A stretch of DNA of 64,000 nucleotides from Mesoterricola sediminis (GTDB taxonomy: Bacteria; Acidobacteriota; Holophagae; Holophagales; Holophagaceae): assembly GCF_030295425.1 (NCBI RefSeq), contig NZ_AP027081.1, positions 1,054,001-1,118,000 on the forward strand. Reading direction: 5' to 3'. The notes under the pieces were generated by a model. That model saw only the letters and a program-made list of their open reading frames with translations. It had not been told where the DNA came from and searched no databases. The translations under genes and the position numbers were made by a program. Positions 35,290-43,882 of this stretch are shown one piece after another. Numbering within the stretch: position 1 is the first letter of the stretch; each line of letters opens with the position of its first letter.

Positions 35290-35436
35290 GGTGCCTCCGA
35301 TGGAAACGCCCCGAAGGGCGGGGGGTGGGGACCCGAGGGTTCAAGGATAGACACATCCGGGAGGGAGGTATCTGCCTTTCGGGTTATCAACATTGATGCC
35401 AATTTCCCGCAGGGTTCCGGACCGCGTCAATCCGAA

Positions 35437-35480
35437 AATAAAATTTTCCAAATTTTGACTAATATGAATAAAATTTTCCA
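35437..35480. promoter_or_regulatory. Tandem 14-bp direct repeats upstream of YfcC-type carrier
   Basis: AATAAAATTTTCCA occurs at 35437-35450 and again at 35467-35480, exactly 30 bases apart, close to three helical turns, in an A/T-rich patch. Each contains the palindrome AAAATTTT. The arrangement suits two protein dimers bound on the same DNA face, controlling the transporter/carboxypeptidase operon that starts 51 bases downstream. Confidence 0.5.
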
Positions 35481-35530
35481 TTCCTTCCACGCGGGATACT
35501 GCTCCTACCCCTCAAGCCACGGGAGAACCC

Positions 35531-36946
35531 ATGCACGGCGGCTGGCTCACCAAGCTCAAGAACGTCAAGATGCCCCATACCCTCGTGGTGGTGGAGGCCC
35601 TCGTCCTGCTGGTCCTGGTCGCGTCCTGGATCATCCCCTCCGGCCAGTTCGACCGGGTTCCCCTGAACGGGCGTCTGGTCCCTGACCCGGCCACCTACCA
35701 CGTGGTCCAGAAGATCCGGCTCAGCCCGGCCATGCTCGTGCTGGCCCCCCTCCGTGGCTTCCTGGACGGCGGGATGCTCATCGCCTTCCTCCTGGTGATC
35801 GGCGGGGCCTTCAACGTGCTCAACGAGACGGGCGCGGTGGAGGTGGGCATCAAACGGTTGACCCGGGCCATCTCCGCCCGGCCGACCTTGGAATGCCTCA
35901 TGATCCCCGTCCTCATGACCGTGTTCTCGCTCGCTGGCAGCATCTTCGGCCTGGGCGAGGAATTGATCCCCTTCGTGGTGATCTTCATCCCCCTGGCCCG
36001 CAGCCTGGGCTACGACTCCATCGTCGGCGTCTGCATCCCCTTCCTCGGCGCGGCCGCGGGCTTCGCGGCGGCCTTCCTCAACCCCTTCACCGTGGGGGTC
36101 GCCCAGAAGATCGCCGGGCTCCCCATCAACTCGGGCCTGGGCTACCGCGTCTTCACCTGGGCGGTGGGCACCGCCGTCATGGTGGCCTACGTGATGGTCT
36201 ACGCCCGCAGGATCAAGCGGGACCCCTCCCTCAGCCCCGTGCGGGACCTCGACGAGGCCCGCGGCCCCGTGGACCGGAACCCCGGCGAGGAGGGCGCGTG
36301 GACGCCCCGCCTCGTGCTGGTGCTCGCGCTCTTCGCGGCCTTCCTCGTCCTCCTCGTCTACGGGATCATGGCCCTCGGCTGGGACATGGACGCCATGGGG
36401 GCGCTGTTCCTGGCCATGGGGATCGCCCTGGGCCTCGCCTCGGGCATGGGGGGAAGCCGCATCGCCCAGTCCTTCGTGGCCGGCGCCAAGGACATGGTGG
36501 GGGTGGTGTTCATCGTGGCCTGCGCCCGCGCCCTCCTCGTGATCGCCAACGACGCGAAGATCCTCGACACCGTGCTCTTCCACAGCAAGAACCTGATGGG
36601 CGTGCTGCCCCGGGCGGTCATCCCCCAGACCATGTTCCTCATCCAGACCGTGATCAACTTCTTCATCCATTCGGGCACGGCCCAGGCGGCCCTCACCATG
36701 CCCATCATGGCGCCCCTGGGGGACCTCGTCGGCGTGACCCGCCAGACCTCCGTCTACGCCTTCCAGCTTTGCGAGTTCGTGAACCCCATCCTGCCGACCT
36801 CGGCGGTGACCATGGGCGTCCTGGGCGCCGCCAAGCTGCCCTGGGAGCGCTGGGCGGCCTGGTTCCTGCCCCTCATGGGCATCCTGATCCTGCTGGCCTT
36901 CCTGCTGCTGATCCCCCCCGTGCTCTTCCACTACGGACCCTTCTGA
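35531..36946 (+). CDS. YfcC/DcuC-family carrier (C4-dicarboxylate or amino-acid type)
   Basis: 471 residues with about twelve membrane helices. It shows the YfcC/ArcD-like DcuC pattern: PHTLVVVEALVLLVLVASWI at the start, SLAGSIFGLGEELIPF in the first half, and VINFFIHSGTAQAALTMPIM in the second half, the latter two forming the paired re-entrant motifs of the family. GGGAG precedes the ATG. The secreted carboxypeptidase encoded ten bases downstream makes uptake of released amino acids or short peptides the likeliest role. Dicarboxylate transport is the main alternative. Confidence 0.88.
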   Translation: MHGGWLTKLKNVKMPHTLVVVEALVLLVLVASWIIPSGQFDRVPLNGRLVPDPATYHVVQKIRLSPAMLVLAPLRGFLDGGMLIAFLLVIGGAFNVLNETGAVEVGIKRLTRAISARPTLECLMIPVLMTVFSLAGSIFGLGEELIPFVVIFIPLARSLGYDSIVGVCIPFLGAAAGFAAAFLNPFTVGVAQKIAGLPINSGLGYRVFTWAVGTAVMVAYVMVYARRIKRDPSLSPVRDLDEARGPVDRNPGEEGAWTPRLVLVLALFAAFLVLLVYGIMALGWDMDAMGALFLAMGIALGLASGMGGSRIAQSFVAGAKDMVGVVFIVACARALLVIANDAKILDTVLFHSKNLMGVLPRAVIPQTMFLIQTVINFFIHSGTAQAALTMPIMAPLGDLVGVTRQTSVYAFQLCEFVNPILPTSAVTMGVLGAAKLPWERWAAWFLPLMGILILLAFLLLIPPVLFHYGPF

Positions 36947-36956
36947 GGAGCCGCCC

Positions 36957-39551
36957 ATGCGCCCTGCCGCCTTTCTGGTCGCCCTGCCGCTGGCGGCCCA
37001 GCCGATGCTTCCGGGGCGGATCTACCGGGTCGAGGTGCCCCGGCCCCAGGTGGGCGCCGCCTACACCTCGGACGCCGCCCTCGCCGCCGCCCTGGCGGGG
37101 ATCCAGGGCGCCCGGGACCGGGTCCGGGCCTTCACCTACCACGTGACCGAGGAGGGGCGGCCCCAGGTGCTCCTGGCCATCTCCAGCCCCGCCCGCATCG
37201 CGCGCCTGGACGCGCTCCAGGCGGCCAATGCCCGCCTCGCCGATCCCCGGGGCCTGGACCCCGCCGCCCGGCAGGCCCTCCTGGCCGATCACCCGGCCTT
37301 CGTGTGGCTGGGCTTCTCCGTGCACGGCAACGAGGCCGCGGGCACGGAAGCGGCCCTCGCCGTGGCCTGGCACTTCGCCGCCTGCCAGGATCCCGAGGTC
37401 CTGGCCCAGCTGGACGCGACGGTGCTGCTCCTGGACGTGACCCAGAACCCGGATGGCCGGGCCCGCCACCTCCAGGCGGTGGCCGAGGCCACCCAGGGCC
37501 TCAACCCGCCCGATCCCCAGGACGCCCAGAACGCGCCGCGGTGGCCCTCCGGGCGCTTCAATCACCGGCTCTTCGACCTGAACCGGGACTGGGCCTGGCA
37601 GACCCAGGGGGAGACCCGGGCCAAGGTCGCCCAGTTCCTCGCCTGGAACCCCCAGGTCCTGGCGGACTTCCACGAGATGAAGCCCGAGAACAACTACTTC
37701 TTCCCGCCCGGCATGGACCCCGTCCACCAGGCGCTGCCCCCGGCCTTCGGGGGTGGGTGGCAGAAGGCCTTCGGGACCGCCCTCGGCGAGGCCTTCGACC
37801 GGGCCGGATGGCGCCACTTCAGCCGGGAGGTCTTCGACCTCTTCTACCCCAGCTACGGCGATTCCTGGAGCTGCTTCCAGGGGGCCGTGGGCATGACCTA
37901 CGAGTGCCCCAACCCCGGGGGCCTCGCCTACCTGCGCAAGGACGGCGAGCTGCTGACGCTGGACAGCCGGGTCCGGCGCCACGTCACCGCCGCCCTGGCC
38001 ACCGTCTCCCTCGCCGCCGCCCGGCGCAAGGACCTGCTCCAGGACTGGGTGCGGGCCCGCCTGGACCGGGCCGCGAAGGGCGACCGGGCCGGGGCCTTCC
38101 TCCTGGCGCCGGGGCCGGATCCCGGCCGGGCCCGGGCCCTGGTCGACCTGCTGCGCCGCAACGGCATCGAGGTGCTCCGCACGACGGCGGCCGTGGATAC
38201 GGCGGGCCTGGAGCCCGTGCTGCCGGGCGCCCGGGGGCCGGCGCCGGCGGGCAGCTGGCTGGTGCCCCTGGACCAGCCCCGGGGCGCCCTCGCGGCCGCC
38301 CTCCTGGAGCGCCGCGCCGCCTTCGGCCCCAAGCCGAGCTACGACGCCACGGCCTGGAGCCTGCCCCTCACCTTCCATGTGCCGGCCTGGCACGCTCCGG
38401 TCCGGCCCCGGGTGGGCACGGCCCCCCTCGCCGCGGTCGCGCCGGAGTCCGTGCCCGCCGCGGCCTACGGCTACGCCGTCCTGTCCAACCAGGAGGGCCG
38501 CGACCGCGTGCTGGCGGCCCTGCTGCTGGAGGGCTTCCGGGGCGCGGCCCTGCCCGCCCCGGCCCAGGCCGCCGGCCGCGCCCTGCCCGCGGGCACCGTG
38601 GTCTTCCCCTTCGGCCGCAACGACCGGGCCCGGCTCGAGGCCCGGATCCGCGACCTCGCGGCCCAGGCCCCGGGCTGCGTGGCGGCCCTGGACGCCGGCG
38701 GCGCCGAGGCCGGCCCGGACCCGGGCTCGCCCCGGGCCCTGGCCCTGCGGGCGCCCCGGGTGGCCGTGGTCATGGACGCCCCCGCCGATCCCACCGCCGT
38801 GGGCGCGGTCCTGCACACCCTGCGGGAGGCGGGCCTGCCCTTCACCCAGCTCCGGGCCTCCCGCCTGGGGAACGCGGACCTGCGCCGCTACACCCACCTG
38901 GTGCTGGCGGACGACAACGCCCTGGGGCGGGGGTGGCAGGCCGTCCTGGGCCCGGCGGGGACGGCGCGGCTCAGGGCCTTCTCCGCCGAGGGGGGCGTCC
39001 TGGTCGCCTTCCAGGGGGGCAGCGCCTTCGCCTCGAAGGCCGGCCTCGCCGACGCGGGGATCTCCTTCCTCGCGCGCCGGGACGAGGAGGCCCGCCTGAA
39101 GGAGAAGGACCCCAAGCGGGAGGCCCCCGCGCCACCCGCCGAGGCCCGCCTCGTTCCCTGGGGCGCCCGGGAGGACCAGGCCCTCCAGGAGACCATCCCC
39201 GGCGCCCTGCTGGAGGCCGAGGTGGATCCCACCCACCCCCTGGCCTGGGGCCTCAACGCCACCGAGGGCGCCGTGCTCGACACCAGCGACCCCATCCTCG
39301 AGCTGAGCCCCTCGGGCGAGAGCCCCCTCCGCTACGGCGAGGGCGACCTGGCCCTGTCCGGGCTCCTGCCGGAGGCCCTGGCGTCCCGCCTGCGCCGCAC
39401 CGCCTACGCCGTGCGGGAGCGCAAGGGCAGGGGGGCCGTGATCCTCTTCGCCGGCGACCCCGTCCACCGGGGCTGCGCGCCCTTCACGGGCCGGGCCTTC
39501 CTCAACGCCCTTTTCTTCGGCGCCTACGCGGCGATGGACGACGATGAATGA
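36957..39551 (+). CDS. Secreted M14-family zinc carboxypeptidase
   Basis: 864 residues. A short signal peptide (FLVALPLAAQP) precedes the M14 domain. Zinc ligands are H123-x2-E126 in SVHGNEAAGT and H239 in DFHEMKPEN; NPDGR (164-168) and DLNRDW (207-212) supply the substrate-binding Arg and Asn. About 480 further residues include a class I glutamine amidotransferase-like segment (VLADDNALGRGW, FSAEGGVLVAFQGGSAF), often fused to this group of M14 proteins. Large M14 members cleave C-terminal residues from peptides or peptidoglycan. It forms a likely operon with the carrier upstream. Confidence 0.9.
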   Translation: MRPAAFLVALPLAAQPMLPGRIYRVEVPRPQVGAAYTSDAALAAALAGIQGARDRVRAFTYHVTEEGRPQVLLAISSPARIARLDALQAANARLADPRGLDPAARQALLADHPAFVWLGFSVHGNEAAGTEAALAVAWHFAACQDPEVLAQLDATVLLLDVTQNPDGRARHLQAVAEATQGLNPPDPQDAQNAPRWPSGRFNHRLFDLNRDWAWQTQGETRAKVAQFLAWNPQVLADFHEMKPENNYFFPPGMDPVHQALPPAFGGGWQKAFGTALGEAFDRAGWRHFSREVFDLFYPSYGDSWSCFQGAVGMTYECPNPGGLAYLRKDGELLTLDSRVRRHVTAALATVSLAAARRKDLLQDWVRARLDRAAKGDRAGAFLLAPGPDPGRARALVDLLRRNGIEVLRTTAAVDTAGLEPVLPGARGPAPAGSWLVPLDQPRGALAAALLERRAAFGPKPSYDATAWSLPLTFHVPAWHAPVRPRVGTAPLAAVAPESVPAAAYGYAVLSNQEGRDRVLAALLLEGFRGAALPAPAQAAGRALPAGTVVFPFGRNDRARLEARIRDLAAQAPGCVAALDAGGAEAGPDPGSPRALALRAPRVAVVMDAPADPTAVGAVLHTLREAGLPFTQLRASRLGNADLRRYTHLVLADDNALGRGWQAVLGPAGTARLRAFSAEGGVLVAFQGGSAFASKAGLADAGISFLARRDEEARLKEKDPKREAPAPPAEARLVPWGAREDQALQETIPGALLEAEVDPTHPLAWGLNATEGAVLDTSDPILELSPSGESPLRYGEGDLALSGLLPEALASRLRRTAYAVRERKGRGAVILFAGDPVHRGCAPFTGRAFLNALFFGAYAAMDDDE

Positions 39552-39614
39552 ACGCGGCGCCCTGAGGCGTTAAGGTGGAAGGTGCGGCAGGTGCCGCGGA
39601 TTGTCCAGGCAGCC

Positions 39615-40190
39615 ATGGAATCGAAGCACATCGTCCTCGCCATCACCGGCGCGACGGGAGCCGGGTTCGGCGCGGCGGTGGCCCGCCGCCTCGCGGCCAG
39701 CCCCGCCGTGGGCCGCGTCTCCCTCCTGCTGTCGCCCACGGGGCGGCGCTGCCTTCACGACGAGTGCGGGCTGCGGGCCGACGACCTCGCCGCCCTCTCG
39801 CCCAAGGTGCGGATCCTGGACGAGCGCAACGTGGGGGCCGACATCTCCAGCGGAAGCCACCTCCATGACGGCATGGCCGTGGTGCCGTGCAGCGCGGGCA
39901 CCCTGGGCCGCATCGCCGCGGGCACCAGCGAGGGCCTCGTGAGCCGGGCCGCCGACGTCTGCCTCAAGGAGCGCCGGACCCTGGTGCTCTGCGTGCGGGA
40001 GACGCCCCTCAACCGGATCCACCTGGAGAACATGCTGCGGGTCCACGACGCGGGCGCCGTGGTGATGCCCCTCATGCCCGGCTACTACCACCATCCCGAG
40101 ACCCTGGAGGACCTCCAGGAGGCCTTCGCCACCCGGGTCTTGGACCAGCTGGGCCTGCGCGAGCCGGACGCCCGGCGATGGAGGGGCTGA
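39615..40190 (+). CDS. ubiX: Flavin prenyltransferase (UbiX-like)
   Basis: 191 residues from the ATG at 39615 (a GTG at 39582 is possible and has a better AGGTGG site). The N-terminus has the FMN-binding ITGATGAGFG, and the body has VVPCSAGTLGRIAAGTSEGL, CLKERRTLVLCVRETPLN and VVMPLMPGYYHHP, all hallmarks of UbiX. The enzyme attaches dimethylallyl phosphate to FMN to make the prenylated cofactor of UbiD decarboxylases. No ubiD is present in this window. It overlaps the next gene by one base (TGATG). Confidence 0.95.
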   Translation: MESKHIVLAITGATGAGFGAAVARRLAASPAVGRVSLLLSPTGRRCLHDECGLRADDLAALSPKVRILDERNVGADISSGSHLHDGMAVVPCSAGTLGRIAAGTSEGLVSRAADVCLKERRTLVLCVRETPLNRIHLENMLRVHDAGAVVMPLMPGYYHHPETLEDLQEAFATRVLDQLGLREPDARRWRG

Positions 40191-41137
40191 TGCGTCCCGC
40201 GCCCCCCGCCGAGCCCTGCCTCCCGCCCCTGTGGGCGCGGGGCGGCCACCTGCAGACCCTGGCGGCCCAGTACCTGCCGACGCCCCACGTGGAGCTGCCC
40301 TGGGAGCGCTTCCGCCTCATCCTCGAGGACGGGGACGCCCTGGCCATCCAGGCCCTCCGCGGCCGCTCCGGGGTGGTGGTGAGCCTCTTCCACGGCCTGG
40401 GGGGCAGCGTGGAGGGCCACTACATGCGGCGCGCCGCCGCCCTGTGCCACGCCGCGGGCCACACCGTCGTGGCCGTGAACCACCGCGGGGCCGGCGCGGG
40501 CCGGGGACTGGCCCGCGGCATCTACCACAGCGGCGCCACCTCCGACATGGCCGCCGTCCTGGGCATGTGCCGGCAGCGGTACCCCGGCGAGCGCCTCCTG
40601 ACGGTGGGCTTCTCCATCAGCGCCAACATCCTCCTGCTCCTCGCGGGGCGGGACCGCCACCTGGCCCTGCCCGACGCGGGCCTCGCGGTGAACCCCCCGG
40701 CCGACCTGGAGGCCTGCTCCCGCCGGCTCCTGCGCGGGTTCTCCCGGGCCTACGACCAGTACTTCCTGCGGCGCCTGGGACGCGAGGTGGCGGGGCGCCC
40801 CGGGGGCGACTCCCTGGGCCGGCCCAGGACCCTGCGGGACTTCGACGAGGCCTACACGGCGCGGCAGGCGGGGTTCCCCTCCCGGGCCGAGTACTATGCG
40901 GCCTGCTCCTGCGGCCCGCACCTGGCCGGGGTGGACATCCCCATGGTGATCCTCACCTCGGAGGACGACCCCTTCGCGCCGGGCTCGGACGTGGCGGCCT
41001 TCCCCCGCTCCGGCTCCGTGCACCTCCACCTGGAGCGCACCGGGGGCCACATGGGCTACATCGCCCGGAACATCCCCGGCCATCGCTGGCTGGATTACGC
41101 CCTCGCCCACTACGTGGGCGAACTGTCCCGGGCCTGA
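40190..41137 (+). CDS. YheT-type alpha/beta hydrolase
   Basis: 315 residues; GGAGG stands five bases before the ATG. The N-terminus PPLWARGGHLQTLAAQYLP is the typical YheT/ABHD opening. The oxyanion region is SLFHGLGGSVEGHYMR and the nucleophile lies in VGFSISANILL. The acid is in TSEDDPFAPG and the His in RTGGHMGYI. YheT-like enzymes are putative esterases with unclear physiological substrates. One-base overlap with ubiX suggests co-translation. Confidence 0.9.
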   Translation: MRPAPPAEPCLPPLWARGGHLQTLAAQYLPTPHVELPWERFRLILEDGDALAIQALRGRSGVVVSLFHGLGGSVEGHYMRRAAALCHAAGHTVVAVNHRGAGAGRGLARGIYHSGATSDMAAVLGMCRQRYPGERLLTVGFSISANILLLLAGRDRHLALPDAGLAVNPPADLEACSRRLLRGFSRAYDQYFLRRLGREVAGRPGGDSLGRPRTLRDFDEAYTARQAGFPSRAEYYAACSCGPHLAGVDIPMVILTSEDDPFAPGSDVAAFPRSGSVHLHLERTGGHMGYIARNIPGHRWLDYALAHYVGELSRA

Positions 41138-41252
41138 ACGCGGGCGGACGCCTTCCTGGCCACCCCCTCCTAGGTAATCCGCCGTATTAACGCCGGGCCT
41201 CCGGAGGCGGATCCTGGAGTCCGGGGCCCTTCGGCCCCTCGGAGGGGGCAGC

Positions 41253-41960
41253 ATGGTCCGGGACGAGCGGCGGCGCCAGCAGGCTGTGGGGCGCCTGACG
41301 GTGGGCATCGCCCACGAGCTCAGCACGTCGGTGCAGTGCCTCGGGTCCAACCTCCGCTTCCTCCAGGGTTTCCAGGCCGAGATGGGCCGGATCCTGGCCT
41401 TCGCCCGAACCCACCGCGGGGGGCTCCCCCGCGACGCGGCCCCCGCGGAGATCGCCTGGATGGAGGAGGAGGCCCCCCGGGCCCTGGCCGAATCCCAGGA
41501 GAACCTCGAGCACATCATCGCCATCACCCAGGCCATGAGAAGCTTCAGCCGCCCCGAGGCCCCGGAGCCGGGCCCCGTGGACGTCAACGCCTGCCTGGAG
41601 GCCGCGGTGCTCCTCGCGCGCAATGAATGGAAATACACGCATCGGATCCGGGTGGTCCCCGATCCGGACCTGCCGTCCATCGAGGCCTTCCCGGGGGCCC
41701 TGGGCCTGCTGCTCCTCGACCTGGTGCTGGGGGCGGTGCAGGCGCGGCGCGTCCATCGCGCGGCGCCGGGCGCCTTCGCGGACCTGCGGATCAGCGTCGC
41801 CGCCCGGGAGGGGGGCGTGGAGGTGCGGTTCGAGGGGCCGGACCTGGTGCCCGGGCGCATCTGCTCCCCCGTGACCGCGTCCGCCGCGCAGCGCCTGGGC
41901 GCCATCGTCCGCGTCGAGGGCGGGACCTTCGCCCTGCGGCTGCCGCCTCGGGCCTGCTGA
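41253..41960 (+). CDS. Degenerate histidine-kinase-like protein
   Basis: 235 residues. The H-box is well formed: VGRLTVGIAHELSTSVQ with the phospho-acceptor His21, followed by a helical dimerisation hairpin. The ATP-binding half is poor: the N-box region reads LLLLDLVLGAVQA without its Asn, and the Gly-rich G1/G2 boxes are absent (EGPDLVPGRICSPVTA instead). There is no sensor domain or membrane segment. It could be a dead kinase used as a phosphotransfer or scaffold partner, or a decaying gene. No response regulator is adjacent. GGAGG precedes the ATG. Confidence 0.7.
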   Translation: MVRDERRRQQAVGRLTVGIAHELSTSVQCLGSNLRFLQGFQAEMGRILAFARTHRGGLPRDAAPAEIAWMEEEAPRALAESQENLEHIIAITQAMRSFSRPEAPEPGPVDVNACLEAAVLLARNEWKYTHRIRVVPDPDLPSIEAFPGALGLLLLDLVLGAVQARRVHRAAPGAFADLRISVAAREGGVEVRFEGPDLVPGRICSPVTASAAQRLGAIVRVEGGTFALRLPPRAC

Positions 41961-41977
41961 CCCCGGGCCGGACGCGA

Positions 41978-42022
41978 CTTCGCCCCGTGCCCAGCCGGCG
42001 CGCGGCGGGACCCGGGGCGAAG
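41978..42022. terminator. Hairpin between convergent kinase-like and sod genes
   Basis: CTTCGCCCCG (41978-41987) pairs perfectly with CGGGGCGAAG (42013-42022), with further GC pairing possible in the 25-base loop. It sits between converging genes and probably ends transcription from both. Confidence 0.55.
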
Positions 42023-42037
42023 GGCGCAGCCAGGCTT

Positions 42038-42613
42038 CTAGGCGAAGCGCTTGCTGACCTCGGACCACTTGATGTTGTCCGCGAAGACGTCCACGTAGGC
42101 GGCGCGCTTGATGCCGTAGTCCACCATGAAGGCGTGCTCCCAGCTGTCGAGGACGCAGAGGATGTCCTGGTCGATGGGCAGGCCCAGGTGGTGCTCGGCG
42201 AAGAAGTAGGTGTGGAGCTTGTTGTCGCGGCGGTTGCGGGTGAGGATCGCCCAGCCGGGACCGCAGAGGGCGGCGGCCTTCAGGTCGGCGACGATCCTGT
42301 CCTTGCCGCCCTGGGCGTCGAGGGCGGCCTGGAGCTTGGGCGAGATGCCGTTGTCCGCGCCGAGGTTCTCGAAGTAGAGCTCGTGCAGGAAGGAGCCGTT
42401 GAAGGCGACGGCCTCGCGGCGCTTCAGCTCGCTGTACTCGTTGAAGGAGTAGTTGGGCTTGGTGTTGTCGGCCTCGGCGAGCTTCGCCTCGATCTCGTTG
42501 AGCTTGGCGACGTAGCCCTTGTAGAGGGTGAAGTGCTGGTCGAGCTGGCTGTCGCTGAGTCCCTTCAGGGCGCCGCCCTTGAGGTGATCGTAGTTCTTCG
42601 GTTCATGAGCCAT
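42038..42613 (-). CDS. sod: Fe/Mn superoxide dismutase
   Basis: 191 residues from an ATG preceded by GGAGG; an in-frame extension to 42661 is unlikely. Metal ligands are visible: His27 (LDQHFTLYKGYV), His77 (NGSFLHELYFEN) and the Asp/His pair in LDSWEHAFMVDYG. NEYSELKRREAVAFNGSFLH is typical of the cambialistic Fe/Mn group. There is no signal peptide, so it detoxifies superoxide in the cytoplasm, consistent with oxygen exposure of an anaerobic-leaning organism. Confidence 0.93.
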   Translation of the reverse strand: MAHEPKNYDHLKGGALKGLSDSQLDQHFTLYKGYVAKLNEIEAKLAEADNTKPNYSFNEYSELKRREAVAFNGSFLHELYFENLGADNGISPKLQAALDAQGGKDRIVADLKAAALCGPGWAILTRNRRDNKLHTYFFAEHHLGLPIDQDILCVLDSWEHAFMVDYGIKRAAYVDVFADNIKWSEVSKRFA

Positions 42614-42686
42614 GGGGTACCTCCACGGATGCGCAAGGCGCGTTGGACCAAATCCTACCAAAACGGTCGGGAAAGGGAAGGGGAAT

Positions 42687-43232
42687 TCAATTCCGGAAGG
42701 GGCCCGGCGGCTCCTTTTCCCAGGCGCCGCCGAGGACCTGCGTCGTCACGGGGACGTCGGGGGTGCGGGCGCCGCGATGGGACATGCAGGTGTGGATGGC
42801 CACCAGCTTCACCCCCCAGGCCGCGGGGCGGAGCCGGGTCTCCAGGGCCGAGGCGATCTCGTGGGTGAGCCGCTCCTGGACCTGCAGCCGGTTGGCGAAG
42901 CCGTGGACCACCTTCACGAGCTTGGAGAGCCCCACGGTCCCGCCCACCCCGGGCAGGTAGCCGATGGTCGCGTAGCCCTCGAAAGGCGCCAGGTGGTGCT
43001 CGCAGGTGCTGACGAAAGGCACCCGCTCGAGGATCACGGGGCAGGAGGCCAGGTCCCCGGGGAGGGGGACCAGCTCGAGGGAGGGATCCGCCTCCGTCCC
43101 CGCGAGCCGTTCCGCCCAGAACTCCGCGACGCGCCGGGGCGTGTCGCGGAGTTCCGGGCTGTCCGGATCGGCCCCGAAGCTGAGGAGCAGATCACGCACG
43201 GCCGCGGCCGCGCCTGGGGCATCAAAGGACAT
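42687..43232 (-). CDS. folE: GTP cyclohydrolase I
   Basis: 181 residues from an ATG with GGAGG five bases upstream (a GTG two codons earlier is in frame). Zinc-site residues lie in STCEHHLAPFEG and IHTCMSHRGAR; GLSKLVKVVHGFANRLQVQE is the signature region. The final TTQVLGGAW is close to the usual GCH-I end. It converts GTP to dihydroneopterin triphosphate, the first step of folate (or queuosine and pterin) synthesis. It lies in the same direction as sod, with a gap of about 70 bases. Confidence 0.95.
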   Translation of the reverse strand: MSFDAPGAAAAVRDLLLSFGADPDSPELRDTPRRVAEFWAERLAGTEADPSLELVPLPGDLASCPVILERVPFVSTCEHHLAPFEGYATIGYLPGVGGTVGLSKLVKVVHGFANRLQVQERLTHEIASALETRLRPAAWGVKLVAIHTCMSHRGARTPDVPVTTQVLGGAWEKEPPGPFRN

Positions 43233-43299
43233 GGGCACCTCCGGAGACCAGGGTGCCAGGAATCGGGCCGGAGCGGGGGACCCGCTTCGCGCGTCCGCC

Positions 43300-43800
43300 T
43301 CAGGCCAGGAGCGTGAAGGTGTTGCCCAGGGAGGCGGCCACGGCCTGCAGGGCCAGGGTGGCCGGGGAGGACGTGGTGTCCGCGGCCGCCTGGGCCGCCT
43401 GGGTCAGGGTGCCGGAGCCGTAGGCCTTGCGGGCCTCCGCGCCCGCCGCGGCGAGGCTGGCGCCTCCCAGCAGGGAGGCGTCGAAGCCCTGGAGGGCGGA
43501 GGCGCTGTCGGAGGTGAGGCCGGACAGGAGGGACGCGGCGGAGCCGGAGTCCAGTCCCCCGACGGTGAGGGCGGAGAGGTTCTGGATGGAGCCGGCGGAA
43601 CCGCTCTGGGTGTAGATGGCGGAGGCCAGGGTCCCGAGGTAGCCCTGCCCCGCGACCGCCTCGAGGCTGCCGTCCTGGGCCGCGGAGGCCTTGGTGTAGG
43701 CGGAGGCCAGCGTCCCCAGGACCGCGCTCGAGGCGCCGCTCGACGTGAGGGCGCTCAGGTAGGAGAAGGAACTCAGGGCTGTGGCGGCGGCGGTGGTCAT
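43300..43800 (-). CDS. Ala/Ser-rich hypothetical protein
   Basis: 166 residues composed largely of Ala, Ser, Gly, Leu and Thr, with no signal peptide, Cys or charged clusters. A short internal echo (LGTLASAYTKASAA and LGTLASAIYTQSG) suggests a repeat of about 27 residues. Composition recalls gas-vesicle-like, phasin-like or flagellin-like helical proteins, but no family is recognisable. The ribosome site is weak. It lies between folE and the divergent purM; the frame could be fortuitous in high-GC DNA, so confidence is moderate. Confidence 0.5.
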   Translation of the reverse strand: MTTAAATALSSFSYLSALTSSGASSAVLGTLASAYTKASAAQDGSLEAVAGQGYLGTLASAIYTQSGSAGSIQNLSALTVGGLDSGSAASLLSGLTSDSASALQGFDASLLGGASLAAAGAEARKAYGSGTLTQAAQAAADTTSSPATLALQAVAASLGNTFTLLA

Positions 43801-43882
43801 GGGTCACCCGTTCGACTTATCGGCCACGGGGCCGGTTTTCTTGAGACCCGCCCCATGGGATCATCTTGCCTGGAGTGGACCC

